From: Quercus robur
Lineage: Eukaryota; Streptophyta; Magnoliopsida; Fagales; Fagaceae
Assembly: GCF_932294415.1 (NCBI RefSeq)
Contig: NC_065539.1
Location: 48,565,501-48,629,500 of the forward strand
Direction: 5' to 3'
Length of the DNA stretch: 64,000 nucleotides
The position numbers and the translations under genes are program-made. Each line of letters begins with the position of its first letter. Position 1 is the first letter of the stretch. Under the pieces are notes generated by a model that did not search any database, was not told where the DNA came from, and was given only the letters and a program-made list of their open reading frames with translations. This document shows positions 22,520-34,790 of this stretch, in pieces.

Positions 22520-23216
22520 AATCTTCTTTCATTTCATTGAGATGGACCACCCTTAAGTCAGCCTAGATCTAAGTCTTAAACAAAGGACAATGATTCACAA
22601 TGCAATAGTTTTAGCTTTTTAAAATAAAATAAAATAAATTTTTTTGTCGTTAACTATTTTAACTAATAAAGTCAATGTGACTTATAATGAGTTCAATTAA
22701 TAAAGTATTTTGTCGTTAAATGAGGAATCTAAATTTATATTCTTCATCAAAATTATCTAATCTCTTAACATGATAATAAAAGACAATAAATCCTATGATA
22801 AATAACTCACCCTCTATACTTCACTAAAATATAAAACACACCCATTATATATATTTCACTAAAATTCATTTCAATCCTCTTACTTTTTTTTTTTTTTTGT
22901 TCATTTCAATCCTCTAACTTTCAAGTTTATTTAATTAAGGTTTTTTTTTTATCAACTTTTGTTATTTGTTGTGGTTAATTTTTCAATTTTTTAAATTTTT
23001 CTTCAATTTTTTTTAATTAAAAAAATTCAATTAATGATTGAAAATTATTTTCTAGATTTGTTTTTTCAAAAAATTTTAATAAAAGTTGATGAAAATGTCT
23101 TAATTGAATAAATCTGAAACTTAAAGAACTAAAATGAACGAAAGTAAAGTTAGATGACTGAAATAAATTCCAAAGAAAATTAGAATAAGGGTTTTACATT
23201 TTAGCCTAATAATAAA
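22520..23216. other. gene-free AT-rich stretch
   Basis: Homopolymer-rich, with no coding or RNA gene recognised. Confidence 0.6.
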
Positions 23217-23961
23217 TGTAGGGGCACGATTTTTGGGGCTCAAGCCCAGCAAGCGGGCGATTCTGGCCCAAAAGTCCCTCAACAATGAATTTGTAGAGAG
23301 TAGGATACAGAACTAGTTCTTGACAGAGGAAACGCAGTTACGATCATGCCATGCAACCAGTTGGACGTAAGAATACCCCTTCGAACTCTTTGGAGTAATG
23401 GTCCCTGGGGCTGTTTCTTATACTTCTATCTCTTTTCTCCTTCTCTATCTTTCTCTTCCTTCTCTATCTTTTTCTTCCTTCCGCTTCCGATCCCTCTTTC
23501 CATGGGGATCTTCTTCTCTTATATAGCATCCTTCTTAAGATCATGACCCTACACTTGTCAGCCATCTGACCTTCCACTTGAGTGCCTGTCCCGTAGGTCA
23601 TCCTTTTTCTTTTCTGTGAGTTGCACTGGCCAAGATGATTTGGCCTTTCTGTCCCTTCCACATTAATGCGGCTGGAAAAGTAGTTCCCTGGCATTTAATG
23701 CGGCAGTTGTGGTTGCCCCCCTTCCTGGACGCCATGCACCATTCCTTCGTATTGAGTAACCTTTCGTTAGGTAGGAGGTGCGATTTTGATACTCCCTTGG
23801 CGAGTCCGAGGAGATACTCCTCCTCGGACGCCCCTAAGCAGGCCCGGCCCATCATAGTTAGGATGGAATATCCTTCGCCCCCTGCCTTTTCCTTCTTATC
23901 GTGGTTGGGCTTGGTACATGAACTACGGCCCAACATCCGCTGACAGATTTTATCCCCCACA
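23217..23961 (-). mobile_element. solo LTR, 745 bp, TSD ATAAA, related to the 12492-16766 element
   Basis: Flanked by ATAAA on both sides (23212-23216 and 23962-23966), with TG...CA ends. Read on the minus strand it starts TGTGGGGGATAAAA and ends in ...AAATCGTGCCCCTACA. Its start and the stretch holding AATGAATTTGTAGAGA resemble the LTRs at 12492 and 16110, so it belongs to the same gypsy group in opposite orientation. A minus-strand TATA box (GCTATATAAGAG, near 23520) supports the strand call. Higher GC than its surroundings. No internal sequence remains. Confidence 0.88.
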
Positions 23962-23966
23962 ATAAA

Positions 23967-26028
23967 AAATTAAAATCTCTTAGTTTATATTAAATATTTA
24001 GTATTTACAGTCAAGTTTGTCTTCCCCGAGCCTAGGAACACACAATGAAGGATTAAATTATATTAGTTTCATGCATGCGCTATGCATTATGCATGCATGC
24101 TAACAGATTTTAACACTTTTTGTTCACAATAAACAACTATTTGGAACTTGGAAGTAAAATAGTTTTGAATGATTTGTTAGTTATAACTATGGATAAAATG
24201 AGGGGCAAAGAGTTAGATATATTTAAGATATTTTTTCAATTTAACTATTTTATATATTTTTTTTATAATTCTATTCCATTTTGTCCTTTAATCATTTGTG
24301 AAAATAGTTTTTCTCCTTAATTCTATTTTTTGGAAAATTAATATGAACTAAACAATAAGGGTCATTTTGTAGATAGTGGAAGTAGACACCAAAGAGCCGA
24401 TTCTCCAAAAAAAAAAAAAAAAAGAGCCATATTCCCTTTTTTTTTTCAGTCAAACCTTTAAGAGTTACATTTATAGATAATTATGCTTATTTTTAAATGT
24501 GTACGTGCCTACGTGAAGGATTATACATATGTAGGGGTTTAAAAACTAGTAAAGGGGTCTCCCCATCATACCATGAAAGCAATTTGTAATTTTCACATTA
24601 AAAGAGGGAATTCAATTTGCAGTGGTTGGTCTTCGTAGTACTGAAATTTGACAAATAAAATAGTCATGCAAGCAATAAAGAGGAATATTTTACTTATTTA
24701 TATATATATATATATATATTGATGTCGTATCTTATCTAGTCAGTTTCATTTCCCATCCCACATAAGAGTGAAAACCATATACAAATAATAATAATCTCTT
24801 CAATACAGGAACGGAACTAGGATTTTATCTTTAGGAAGGTCAAATTATAAACATTTTTTTTTTTAATGTAAACTATATTTATATAGTATTAACAAAATAT
24901 CGACTAGGAAAATGCTAAAGCTACAACTAATTATACTAAAAACTTATAAACTAATGTAATAAAGAATTGTACATGATTAGTGCTACATCAAGAGCATAAT
25001 ATATAGATTAAAAAAAATACCAAAACTTTTAAATGTTACTACTAAATATTTACAAACTAATGTGATAATGAATGTGAGTGGTGCTACATTAATAATATAA
25101 TAAATAAATTCTTTAATTACCTTTTTTTTTGTGTTTTAAAGATTGATGCATACTCTTTCCATCCCAATTTGTTTGTTTTGTTTCAAAAATTAACTTTTTA
25201 AAAGAACATCATTTATTGTCTTGTTTGAATAAAAATGTATTAGTTTTCAAAATTACCCTTAACTAAATTTATCAAAAATGATTTTGGAAATAAAATAGAG
25301 GCATAATAGGAATATTAGTAAATTAATGGTTTTTAATTTTATAAACAGAACAATATTTTGAGACATCCTAAAATGGAATAGAAGACAAAAATTAGGATGA
25401 AGAGAGTACGTTTGTAAAGCTTGTATAGTAAAATATACTAGTTGTGTAATCATTCTAATTAAATAATCAATTAAATAAAAGATACAAAATAATTGTTTTT
25501 ATATTATTTTCATTCTTCTTTTTAAAAATCTATGTATAATTATGATTATTTTTAAATATGAGCGATGCCTACGTAAAGGATTACATATGTAGAGGGTTAA
25601 AAAATAATAATGGATCTCATACCATGAAAAAAAATTGTAATTCATGTAAGCATTAATATAGAAGAATATTTCACTTGAATGTACCAAATACTTTCTCCAC
25701 AACTGATGTTCACCCTCATATACAAGGAGTGTGGAATAATCCACTAGATAGACTTAACATATAATGATCTTATCCATAACAGAAATAAGTTTAAACCATC
25801 CAAACATATCCCTTACATGATACATCCACATCTAGTAATTTACTAAGACATGCAAGGTTTTGTATTACTGCATTTTTCAATATATATGACCTTATCCACT
25901 TCTGAATTCATATTTATGGTGATTGTATTTGATAGATACATGCAACACGTACATAACCAAAGAAGGTCTTACTTTGCCTCAGGTCCTGCACTGACTTGGG
26001 TTTGAATTTTTAAATCATTGTGAGGACT
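23967..26028. other. gene-free AT-rich stretch with small insertions
   Basis: A (TA)n microsatellite lies near 24698-24718. A 22-bp poly(A)-ended insert (24399-24420) is flanked by AAAGAGCC duplications. A repeated phrase of about 60 bp occurs near 24476-24550 and 25540-25590 (ATTATG(C/A)TTATTTTTAAAT, GCCTACGTGAAGGATTA). No gene. Confidence 0.5.
24399..24420 (+). mobile_element. ultra-short retroposon remnant with 8-bp TSD
   Basis: GATTCTCC plus a 14-A tract is bordered by AAAGAGCC at 24391-24398 and 24421-24428. The same GATTCTC-A(n) end occurs at 53729-53752. Confidence 0.5.
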
Positions 26029-26523
26029 CAATTAATTGTAGTTGAAAATATAGGCTCATACTGTCATACGTGACTGTCATGAAAGGAAAATTGAGCCGGT
26101 TTGATTTTTGGTATATATATATATATATATATATATATGAATCTATGATGGGCCTGAATCATGTTTTTTTTTTAGAAGGCCTGAATCATGTTTTTACGTT
26201 TTGAGTCTTTAGTCATACAAATGAAACTGATTGAATTGAAGTATTGAACACGACAACTCGAAAACAGGCTCATACTGTCATACGTGACTGTCAATTAATT
26301 GTAGTTGAAAATATAGGCTCATACTGTCATACGTGACTGTCATGAAAGGAAAATTGAGCCGGTTTGATTTTTGGTATATGGGATATATGTATATGAATCT
26401 ATGATGGGCCTGAATCATGTTTTTTTTTTAGAAGGCCTGAATCATGTTTTTACGTTTTGAGTCTTTAGTCATACAAATGAAACTGATTGAATTGAAGTAT
26501 TGAACACGACAACTCGAAAACAG
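26029..26523. repeat. 263-bp tandem duplication
   Basis: The sequence beginning CAATTAATTGTAGTTG at 26029 restarts at 26292 and runs to about 26523, nearly identical. The main differences are the length of a TA microsatellite (26110-26138 in copy 1, a few repeats in copy 2) and the copy 2 end, which lacks the last about 30 bp. No ORF. Confidence 0.92.
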
Positions 26524-26529
26524 GAGAAA

Positions 26530-27980
26530 TCTAAACAGTGTAAGGTCAGTGGCGGCGCCACCTTATGGCCAGGGACCAAACCTGAAATATATATATATAT
26601 ATATAAAATTTAAAATTTTATATTTATTTACCTTTAAAAAAAATTTGGAACTACCCTGAATTTTTTTTATGCTAATAAAATTAAATTTTGGTCTATAATT
26701 TGAGCAAGTTAACAATATATTAGGGTCTTTCAAGTAAAAAGGAAAAACTTAACAAAAAAAATTTTAACTAAAATATGAAGAAAAAAAAAATTATAATAAA
26801 ACTAATACAGGCTAGACAGTGGCTTGATTCCTTCAACTAAGTACATTACCCAATATAACACAATTTTCAACCTTCTATTATTTTTTATTATAGTATTATT
26901 TTTCCTCATCAGACATATATTACTTACTTTTCATTTTTAATTATTTTTTTCTTTTTTATTCTTAACCACACACGTCTTATGTCTTCTCGATTTTTACCCT
27001 TCATACTTTTAAATTTTATCACATTTTTATCTACACTTTTACATCTACGTTCTGCCTTTCTCCTTATTCGTAACTTTTGTATCTTCTCCCAGTACCAGTG
27101 CAGTAGTGCCTCCTCTCAAGTTCAGTCTCAAATTTCTCAATATAATTTTTTTTTAGCTGTACAGGTACCTTTGTTCATTTCTTTTCTTTTCATTTTTTTT
27201 CCTTTTGAGGTTTTTTGGTTTACAGAATGCAAATTTGTTTTGGTTTTAAGAGCAATTTTTTTTTTTTTAAGCACAAACTTCATGCCGGCCAAATCTTGAA
27301 TTTCAACTGGTATTTACCGAAACACCCGAAATAGATTAGAATGACCCGAAATTTTTTCCTAAGTGGAATAGGATGGGTTACTGTTCCGGTTTGTTTACTA
27401 GCACGGTATTTTCCGGCCGTTACAGCCGGAACGGAATAGAATTAATAACATTGAATCAAACCTAATTACCTAAAGACTAAAAAAAAATAAGATTGTGTAA
27501 TTTATGCTTTCTAAACAAAATTCTTGAAGTTGTCACTGTGTAAGGTTTTAGATTAATTTCATCCAATAAAAACTAATGAATACTCAAGTCGTACATGATG
27601 ATCCCAATGTTCTTTGTCACCATTCTAACAATTAATAAAACCATCACACAAAGTCGTGACTAATTAATACTATACCTTCAATAATTCACAAAGTAGGGCC
27701 AAGTTGTTGATAAATATTGCATGTGGAGTAGTAATCGAAGAGTGCGATTGAATAGTTGAATGTAAAGAACTCTTAGAGGGTATTTAATTCACTGGCCGTG
27801 ATGTTACATTATATTGTAGCATTAAATTATGAAAGGTATGAGATTAAAATGATGTGATATGTTTTGTAATTTTAAATTATGATAATGTTAGAAAAAATAA
27901 AATAAATCAAATATCTTAATGTCACATCATTGTAATATGTATTACATCAAGGACACATTAAAGTGAAACAAATGCTCTCT
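26530..27980. other. gene-free stretch
   Basis: 26546-26700 begins with AGTGGCGGCGCCACC and resembles widespread plant transposon ends, but no boundaries were found. 27310-27440 carries repeated CCGGAA/TTCCGG motifs. No coding or RNA gene. Confidence 0.4.
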
Positions 27981-27982
27981 CG

Positions 27983-28404
27983 ATAAGTTCAGTGAGAAAA
28001 ATTCAGCATTACGTCTGAGTTTTAGTATGTGAACACAAAAGCTTGAACTAGGATTGCTGCTGCGATAGCAACAGATTTTGAGACCTTCAAACACGAACTG
28101 CACTATTACATCAATTCAAGCTGGACGACTCAAATTTGTATACAGAAACTGCCAGACTTCTGTTGTTAACTACGACTCTTCCATGCAAATCTCAATAAGT
28201 TCAGTGAGGAAAAATCAGCATTAAGTCTGAGTTTTAGTATGTGAACACAAAAGCTTGAACTAGGATTGCTGCTGCGATAGCAACAGATTTTGAGACCTTC
28301 AAACACGAACGGCATTATTACATCAATTCAAGCTGGACTCCTCAAATTTGTATACAGAATCTGCCAGACTTCTGTTGTTAACTACGACTCTTCCATGCAA
28401 ATGA
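27983..28404. repeat. 212-bp tandem duplication
   Basis: The copy starting ATAAGTTCAGTGAG at 27983 restarts at 28195, with about ten differences across 208 bp, ending CTTCCATGCAAAT near 28402. No coding meaning was found. Confidence 0.92.
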
Positions 28405-29148
28405 TGTTTACATCATCCATTGAAAATTTTTCCAGGAACACGAAGCCTTTTCTAACATTGTATCTCACTCGGATAATCCGAGTTATGCTTTATCTTTTCC
28501 AATATAATGAAGAGAGAGAGTGTGTGTGTGTGTAAGGAACTAATGTGATTCGACCTTAGTGTCCTAAATCTACAAAGAAAAGTCCTTAATGGTTACATTC
28601 TTTGATTATATGCTCTATATGTTTTACAATGAATCCATTGAAGATTTACAATGTTTGCACTGCAATTTAGATTATGATTATTTTGCTTTCATCACTCCCA
28701 AGTAAGATTAGATACAATAAACCCAGACTAAATTTGTATAACAGATTTATGCCTTGAATAAGATTAGACCTTGATGTCTTTAATTGATTAATAAAAATTA
28801 TTTATAATTTTGATTGTCTTATGTGAAATGAGCTTTAAAATGAAGCTCAAAGGTTGATTGTCTTATGTGGTGTGCGAGGGAAGTGGTGCATAGTCAAATT
28901 TCAATGTATAGTTGAAGTCTTGGGTTCAATTAAAATGTTTTCCAGGAATCTAGCCAAAGTTATCCTCCTTTTTCTTTTTGTTTTGTCAAAAAGCATTCCA
29001 AGAAAAGAACTGGTAACTAGTACTGTAATCGGATATTAAAAATCTAATTAGTAATTAGCGAAGGATTAAAATGTTACATGGTTTGGTTGTAATATCCTCG
29101 CTGCTATAAGTCACCAGTGGTCTACTGTTTTGCCTAGAGTTCTTTGCG

Positions 29149-29771
29149 GGCCAAAATGACCCATTAGCATGTTTTTTTGAACTATTTAGCAGCAGAGCAC
29201 TGTTTCGGAACTATATAGCAATATACCAATTTTTCTGGTACTCGAGCTTGGTGAGCTCGAGTACCATGTTTTTTATTGGTCAAACATCTTCTCAAAAAAA
29301 ACGCCGCTATAGGGCCCGAAAACGTCACTATAGGGCTTAAAAACGCCACTATAGGGCCCCTTGAACCTGTTATGGGACTTATAAAAAATTTTGCAGGAAA
29401 ACGCCGCTATAGGGCCCAAAAACGTCACTATAGGGCTTAAAAACGCCACTATAGGGCCCCTTAACCTGTTATGGGACTTGTAAAAAAATTTTGCAGGAAA
29501 ACGCCGCTATAGGGCCTGAAAACGTCACTATAGGGCCCCTTAACCTATAGGGGGCTTAAAAACGCCGCTATAGGTCCCGAAAACGTCACTATAGGGCTTA
29601 AAAACGCCACTATAGAGCTCCTTGAATATGGGGCAATAGTGGATAAAAAAACATGGTACTCGAGCTCACCAAGCTCGAGTACCAGAAAAAGTGGTATATT
29701 ACTATATAGTTCCGAAACAGTGCTCTGTTGCTAAATAGTTCAAAAAAACATGCTAATGGGCCATTTTGGCC
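29149..29771. mobile_element. Mutator-like non-autonomous element, 623 bp, 10-bp TSD
   Basis: Terminal inverted repeats of about 124 bp (GGCCAAAATG...; left 29149-29273, right 29648-29771) differ at a few positions. The perfect 10-bp duplication GTTCTTTGCG flanks the element (29139-29148 and 29772-29781), a size typical of Mutator-like elements (8-11 bp). Each TIR holds the palindrome GGTACTCGAGCTTGG...CTCGAGTACC. The core is an array of about 12 (C/T)GCTATAGGG / CACTATAGGG motifs in roughly 100-bp higher-order units. No transposase. Related to the element at 32139-33707. Confidence 0.88.
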
Positions 29772-29784
29772 GTTCTTTGCGCAA

Positions 29785-31640
29785 TTTCCAGCGGCCCAAA
29801 CCAACCTCACCTTCTCCGTTGTAGAAGTGGCATTAACATGGTCACACCCAACAATAGTGAAATTTGTAAAGAGAAAATTGGGCACAAAGAGAGTGAGGAA
29901 GGTTGTAAAAATGCCTAGTAATTAATGAAAGGGTGTCATTGAAATACTAATATCCATTGCAAATCAACTTAATTCCTTATTTCCTGACCGATTTTGAATG
30001 GAATTCATATTTGTGCTTAATTCCCTCATTTCTGCAAGGGATTGAACATTGTTGGCTTCTTTTTTTTTTAAATATTATTCATTTACGGAACTATTGGCTT
30101 TCAGTTCCAAACGAAAGTCAAAGAACAAACTCACTTATTTTGAGTGGATCATTATTGTGGAAGCAAATGTCGAATTAATAGTTTATTTGCTCAATCACAC
30201 TCTTAGTTAGCAATCTTGTGGTGGAACCTCTTCTCACTTGTTACAAGAGCCTCTTGAGGACCTTCCCCAACTTAGCTATTGAACATATCTTTTGGGAAGC
30301 CTACTAATGTGAAATGCCTTGGCTAAATTAGGTGCTACAACCTACAAGTCTGCTAAGTGAGCATTTGGAATGTGTTTATCTACCCCACGTCTACGTTTGG
30401 CATTTTAAACTGAGGGACCCACGGTTACAGTGCTCTCCAAGATAAACACCCACGACTTCAGAACAAACGCAGAAATTTTTGGTTGAGCACACCGTTTCTA
30501 TAAAACTGGGCATGCTAAAAATTCTAAACTTATGATTTTTTTAAAAAATAAAATAAAATAATTAATTTAATTTCCTTTTCTTTTCATTATTATTTTCTTT
30601 TTTGGAAGGACTTTTTCTTCGTGTTCTTCATGCTCTTCCCAAAAAATAACTATTCATGTTCTTCCCAGATAATGACTATTCATGTTCTTGAAATCCAGCA
30701 AACCCATCAAAACAGTGAAACCAAAACCAAGACAAAAGCTACCAATCTAAGATTAAACCGATCAACCCATTGTTAGGGTACTCTTTTTTTTTTTTTTTAC
30801 ACCTAATTTTATTTGAGTACCACCTATTTATTTTCAAACACCACTAATAAGTTATTGGATTTTTCCAAATATTTTTTGCTCTATTATTATATTAATCACA
30901 AATGTTTCATATCTCATTATCTAAATTGGGTTATGATTTAAAATATCACAAAAAAAACCCAAAAACTCATATTTTATCCAATTTTATTATCATTATTTAG
31001 CTAAGCCCAAAACCGACCCTATGAACCCAATAAACACATCCTATTCTATTTAAAACTCAAGAATACTTATGCTTGACAATATTTGATCCCAACTCTTTAC
31101 GACAGTCAAAAGTCCATTTAAGACGACTCTTTTTGGATCCAACCCTAACCATAAAGCCACGAAAAACAAACTGGAGATGCCGGGTTAGTTCAGGCCGGGT
31201 CAAGTTAGTCGGGTTGGTGGTTGAATATACATAGCCCTAACAAAAATAAATTGTCTAAAGAATGTAATTGTAACACAAGTCCAAAATGCGAGAATTCACA
31301 AAGTAACATAGTGCAACCTTGTGAATACAGAAGCAGCCCACCTATGTCAAGTATAAACCACAACGTATTCAGTTAGTTAGAAATTAAATTCATGAAGATT
31401 ATCACTATTTAAAACCAAGGACTGTCTTTGAAATCACCATCAAAAGATAACACAAATGACATTGAGAGAGGGAGAGGGGTTTGAGGGAACATATACTGCA
31501 GATTAGCATCAACAACAACAATTGTCATACTTATTTAGCCCACGTTAATTCACGTATTGTCTACCCAAAATTAAGTAAAAATAAAAACAAAAAAGGAAGA
31601 TTGGTCCAACATAGTATATGAGAATGCATACACCTGCCAC
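29785..31640. other. gene-free stretch
   Basis: AT-rich, with poly-T tracts and a weak GCATTTGGAATGTGTTT/AAACACCCACGAC element near 30365-30490 of hAT-MITE appearance. No coding region recognised. The right end is presumably downstream of, or within, the 3' end of the bL33 gene. Confidence 0.5.
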
Positions 31641-31652
31641 ACTATGGGCCTC

Positions 31653-31826
31653 TCACTTCATTTTTGCTTCCTTAAACAGAACATGACGATTCACTCGAGG
31701 GTCAAATTTCCGAAATTCCAGCTTCTCAGTCATCTTAGTTGGCTTCCTCTTAACGTAAAAGAACCCAGTCCCAGCAGTTGAGACAAGACGAATGAAGGTT
31801 GCCGCAGCCTTCTTCTTGTTACCCAT
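31653..31826 (-). CDS. bL33m: mitochondrial-type large-subunit ribosomal protein bL33
   Basis: A complete 57-residue frame (start 31826, stop 31653-31655) begins [19 protein letters not shown]. It then shows the bL33 signature: [29 protein letters not shown] and a basic C-terminus. bL33 is a small protein of the large ribosomal subunit near the tRNA exit region. Plants have nuclear copies of about 58 residues lacking a long presequence, used in mitochondria, while the chloroplast form is plastid-encoded. An acceptor (TTCTCTAG, ending 31838) lies 11 bp upstream of the ATG, and a strong donor ACAAG|GTACGT is at 35238. The gene therefore likely has a 5'UTR exon ending at 35239 and a 3.4-kb 5'UTR intron. 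A telo-box (AAACCCTAA, 35275-35283) in the upstream region fits a ribosomal protein gene. It is head-to-head with NDUFA8. Confidence 0.92.
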   Translation of the reverse strand: MGNKKKAAATFIRLVSTAGTGFFYVKRKPTKMTEKLEFRKFDPRVNRHVLFKEAKMK

Positions 31827-31886
31827 TCCTAACTACACTAGAGAAAACCAATTAAATAAGTATCAAAAAATACATATTCATAAGAG

Positions 31887-32030
31887 GTAACAACAACAAC
31901 GAAAAAGCCTTAGTCCCAAATTTTGGGATTGGCTATGGATCCTCAACAAGATTAGTTAGGGCCAACCACATGTATTCTTTTTCCCCATTCTATTCTATCC
32001 GAAGTCATAGCCTCTATTACTTCCTTAATT
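31887..32030 (-). mobile_element. Au-type SINE 3' fragment
   Basis: Read on plus: ACAACAACAACGAAAAAGCC, TTAGTCCCAAATTTTGGGAT, then GGCTATGGATCC. This matches my memory of the 3' end of Au SINEs in reverse. 5' truncated or diverged, with no clear TSD. A second copy lies at 34650-34790. Confidence 0.6.
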
Positions 32031-32138
32031 GACATGTTATTTTTAACTACTAATACTAAAGTAGGTCCAACTCCCATGTATCTATGTAAAATATGTAATC
32101 ATTACATGCAAATTACTATTTCACCACACCTGGTTTTG

Positions 32139-33707
32139 GGCAAAAATAGTCAAATACCACATTTTGGGGAAATTATTGGCAATCTAGCACTATTTATGAA
32201 ATATATAGGAATGTACCACTTTTTTGGTACTCGAGTTTCACAAACTCGAGTTCCTAGGGGTTTTGCCACCATGGCACAAGCTGAGTTGGACTGTGGGATT
32301 AAAAAATGCCAGATGGTACTCGAGTTTCTGGGACTCGAGTACTGTGTTAGAAGTACCCGAGGCCCCTAAACTCAAGTCTGGCTCGGGTTGCATGGTAATA
32401 AAAACACAAAAGATTGAACCAGTCCAGTACTTGAGTTTAGCGGACTCGAGTACTGTGCTAGACCGTACAATGATGTCTTTAAAGCCAATCCATCATTTTA
32501 AACAGTCCATGCAAGATTGAATACTGTGGACAGAAAACTCGGACTTAAAACAGCTCAGGTAAACAAGCAGGCTTCAGAACATGGCCTGAATTGGTGAATA
32601 GCCAGTTGAAACTTGAAACTACTGGAATCAACAAGTGAACAATTTACATATTAATATATACCAATAAAACCAGAGAGCACAAAATAGACCTTTATGTGGT
32701 AAAGGCTTATAATCAAATATTCAAAATCAAGAGGGTCATAACATCACATTCACATTTTCTGTTTTTATTTTCCTCAGCAATGCAAATAATATATGTCGTA
32801 TAAAATTGGAAAAAGTTATGTGCAACAGATAAGAATCACAGATATCACAAGAGTGAATTGTCTATGGAATGAAATTACATTTTTTTTTTCAACCACACAA
32901 TAATCACCTATGACCTATCAAATAATCCAGCCACATCTTTCATGGTCAAACTTAAGAAAACATAAAAATCTAAGACTATACTCAAAAACCCACCTAATAA
33001 AAACGCAATTTTTAATAGACAACACCATGTATCATATCATATCATACAAGTTACCAACAAAATGTTATGGTAAATCACAATTTATTATTACCCAATCAGG
33101 GAAAAATCATAGTGAAAAATTACCCTGGTAAATCATAAATCTTTAAACATTTTGCTCCTGTAGCTTAGGAAAAAACTCCAACATAGAAAAGACAGAAAAA
33201 GAATTACACAAACATGGTTACATATGCATATGCCCCCCCCCCCCCCCCCCAAACAAGATATTAAAATCAAAGCAAGTGGCATGCAATATCCAGAGGAAGG
33301 AACCAAATGCCACATCGCCTAAATTGTATAACTGAGAAACTTGAAACGATTCTTGAACAGTACTCAAGTCCACTAAACTCGAGTACAGGTCTAGTTCAAT
33401 CTTTTGTGTTTTTATTACCATGAAACCCGAGCCAAACTCAAGTTTAGGGGCCTCGGGTACTTCTAACATAGTACTCGAATCCCAGAAACTCGAGTACCAT
33501 CTGGCATTTTTTAATCCCACAGTCCAACTCAGCCTGTGCCACGGTGGCAAAACCCCTAGAAACTCGAGTTCACTGAACTCAAGTAGCATTTGGTACTTGA
33601 GTTTGTGAAACTCGAGAAACAAAAAAGTGGTACATTCCTATATATTTCATAAACAGTGCTAGATTGCCAATAAGTTCCCTAAAACGTGGTATTTGGCTAT
33701 TTTTGCC
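32139..33707. mobile_element. Mutator-like element, 1569 bp, long TIRs, 10-bp TSD, in the bL33 5'UTR intron
   Basis: Ends GGCAAAAATAG...CTATTTTTGCC are flanked by the perfect 10-bp duplication CCTGGTTTTG (32129-32138 and 33708-33717). TIRs are unusually long: left about 32139-32455, right about 33364-33707. They are nearly identical except for a segment of about 33 bp present only in the right arm. Each arm holds several paired TACTCGAG...CTCGAGTA palindromes. The loop (about 900 bp) has no transposase and includes a poly-C tract (33234-33250). TIR similarity (..GAAATATATAGGAATGTACCAC.. versus ..GAACTATATAGCAATATACCA..) ties it to 29149-29771. Confidence 0.9.
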
Positions 33708-34649
33708 CCTGGTTTTGACATATAAGTTTAACAAAATATTCCTCCTCCCAAAACTTTGTCCACTCTAACAAAAAGCTCGATGGAACACATTGTGCAAACA
33801 AAACCATTTTAAACTTCACAAAGTTAACAATTTTTTTAGGTCTGAAATCATTAATAATCAAAAAAAAGCTTTGAAACATAGGTTTGATAAGTGATGCAGA
33901 AAGAGAGAAAATCTTCCCAAAAAAAACAAAATTAAAGATATGCTCCAAAAGCAAGAAATCCAATAGGAAGTCAAAGATATAGGCATGTGACCAACAAAGC
34001 TCTCTTCACCAAAAAGATTCAGTTCACTTCCCTTTTTTCTAAGCATCATCATGTTTGTGTTTTGGATCAGTGGACTGTGAGAAAACTAAAAGAAATTGAA
34101 GGAAATCAGCCGGTGAGATTTCTAGTACTGCTTGTAAATTTGTAGAGAAGAAAAAAGAAGCAAGAACTATATAGGATACAATAAAAATAGAGATAAGCGC
34201 TTAGAGTAGAATTTTTCTTTTTTAAAAAGTCTTCTTTGATGAGTTTTGGAGGTTTGCTTGAGAATAGTACTCCACAGCAAATAGAAGAACTAGAAAAATC
34301 ACTTTGAGTGGGTCAGCATTATTAAAACAAATTACATCTCTTTTTTTCATGAAATCATAAAATAAATAATAAATAATAAAAAATAAAACCCTTTTACTAT
34401 TATATAAATCAATGTCATAACCTTCAAATCAGATTTCGCACAGTTCAGCATCCTACAAGAATTTGATTATCCCGCATTGCATTTTTAGGTAGAACTAGGC
34501 AGAATATAGGCCATTACCAATTGCCAACCACCTAAATTAGAGATTTTGAAGATGCTAACAGGAGACTTCAAACAATCTGCTTCTTTTTTTAGTAATGCCT
34601 CTCATTTTGCTAGTAACCCGTAATCTCTAATGCTAGTTACGTAACGCTA

Positions 34650-34790
34650 ACCAAGCCTTAGTCCCAAACTTTGGGGTCGTACGGATTCTCAACAATCTAA
34701 TCAAGATCAGCCACATATATTCTTTTTCGCCATTCTATCCTATCCATAATTGACACGTCCTTTTTATTTTAGGTCCTCATTTTCCTTTTT
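34650..34790 (-). mobile_element. Au-type SINE 3' fragment
   Basis: Contains AAGCCTTAGTCCCAAACTTT and ATATATTCTTTTTCGCCATT, matching the fragment at 31887 in the same orientation. Boundaries are approximate. Confidence 0.55.

Noticed and set aside
29295-29625. T7-type phage promoter array (CTATAGGG)
   Set aside because: The motif resembles the core only; the context is a plant DNA transposon and the full promoter consensus is absent.
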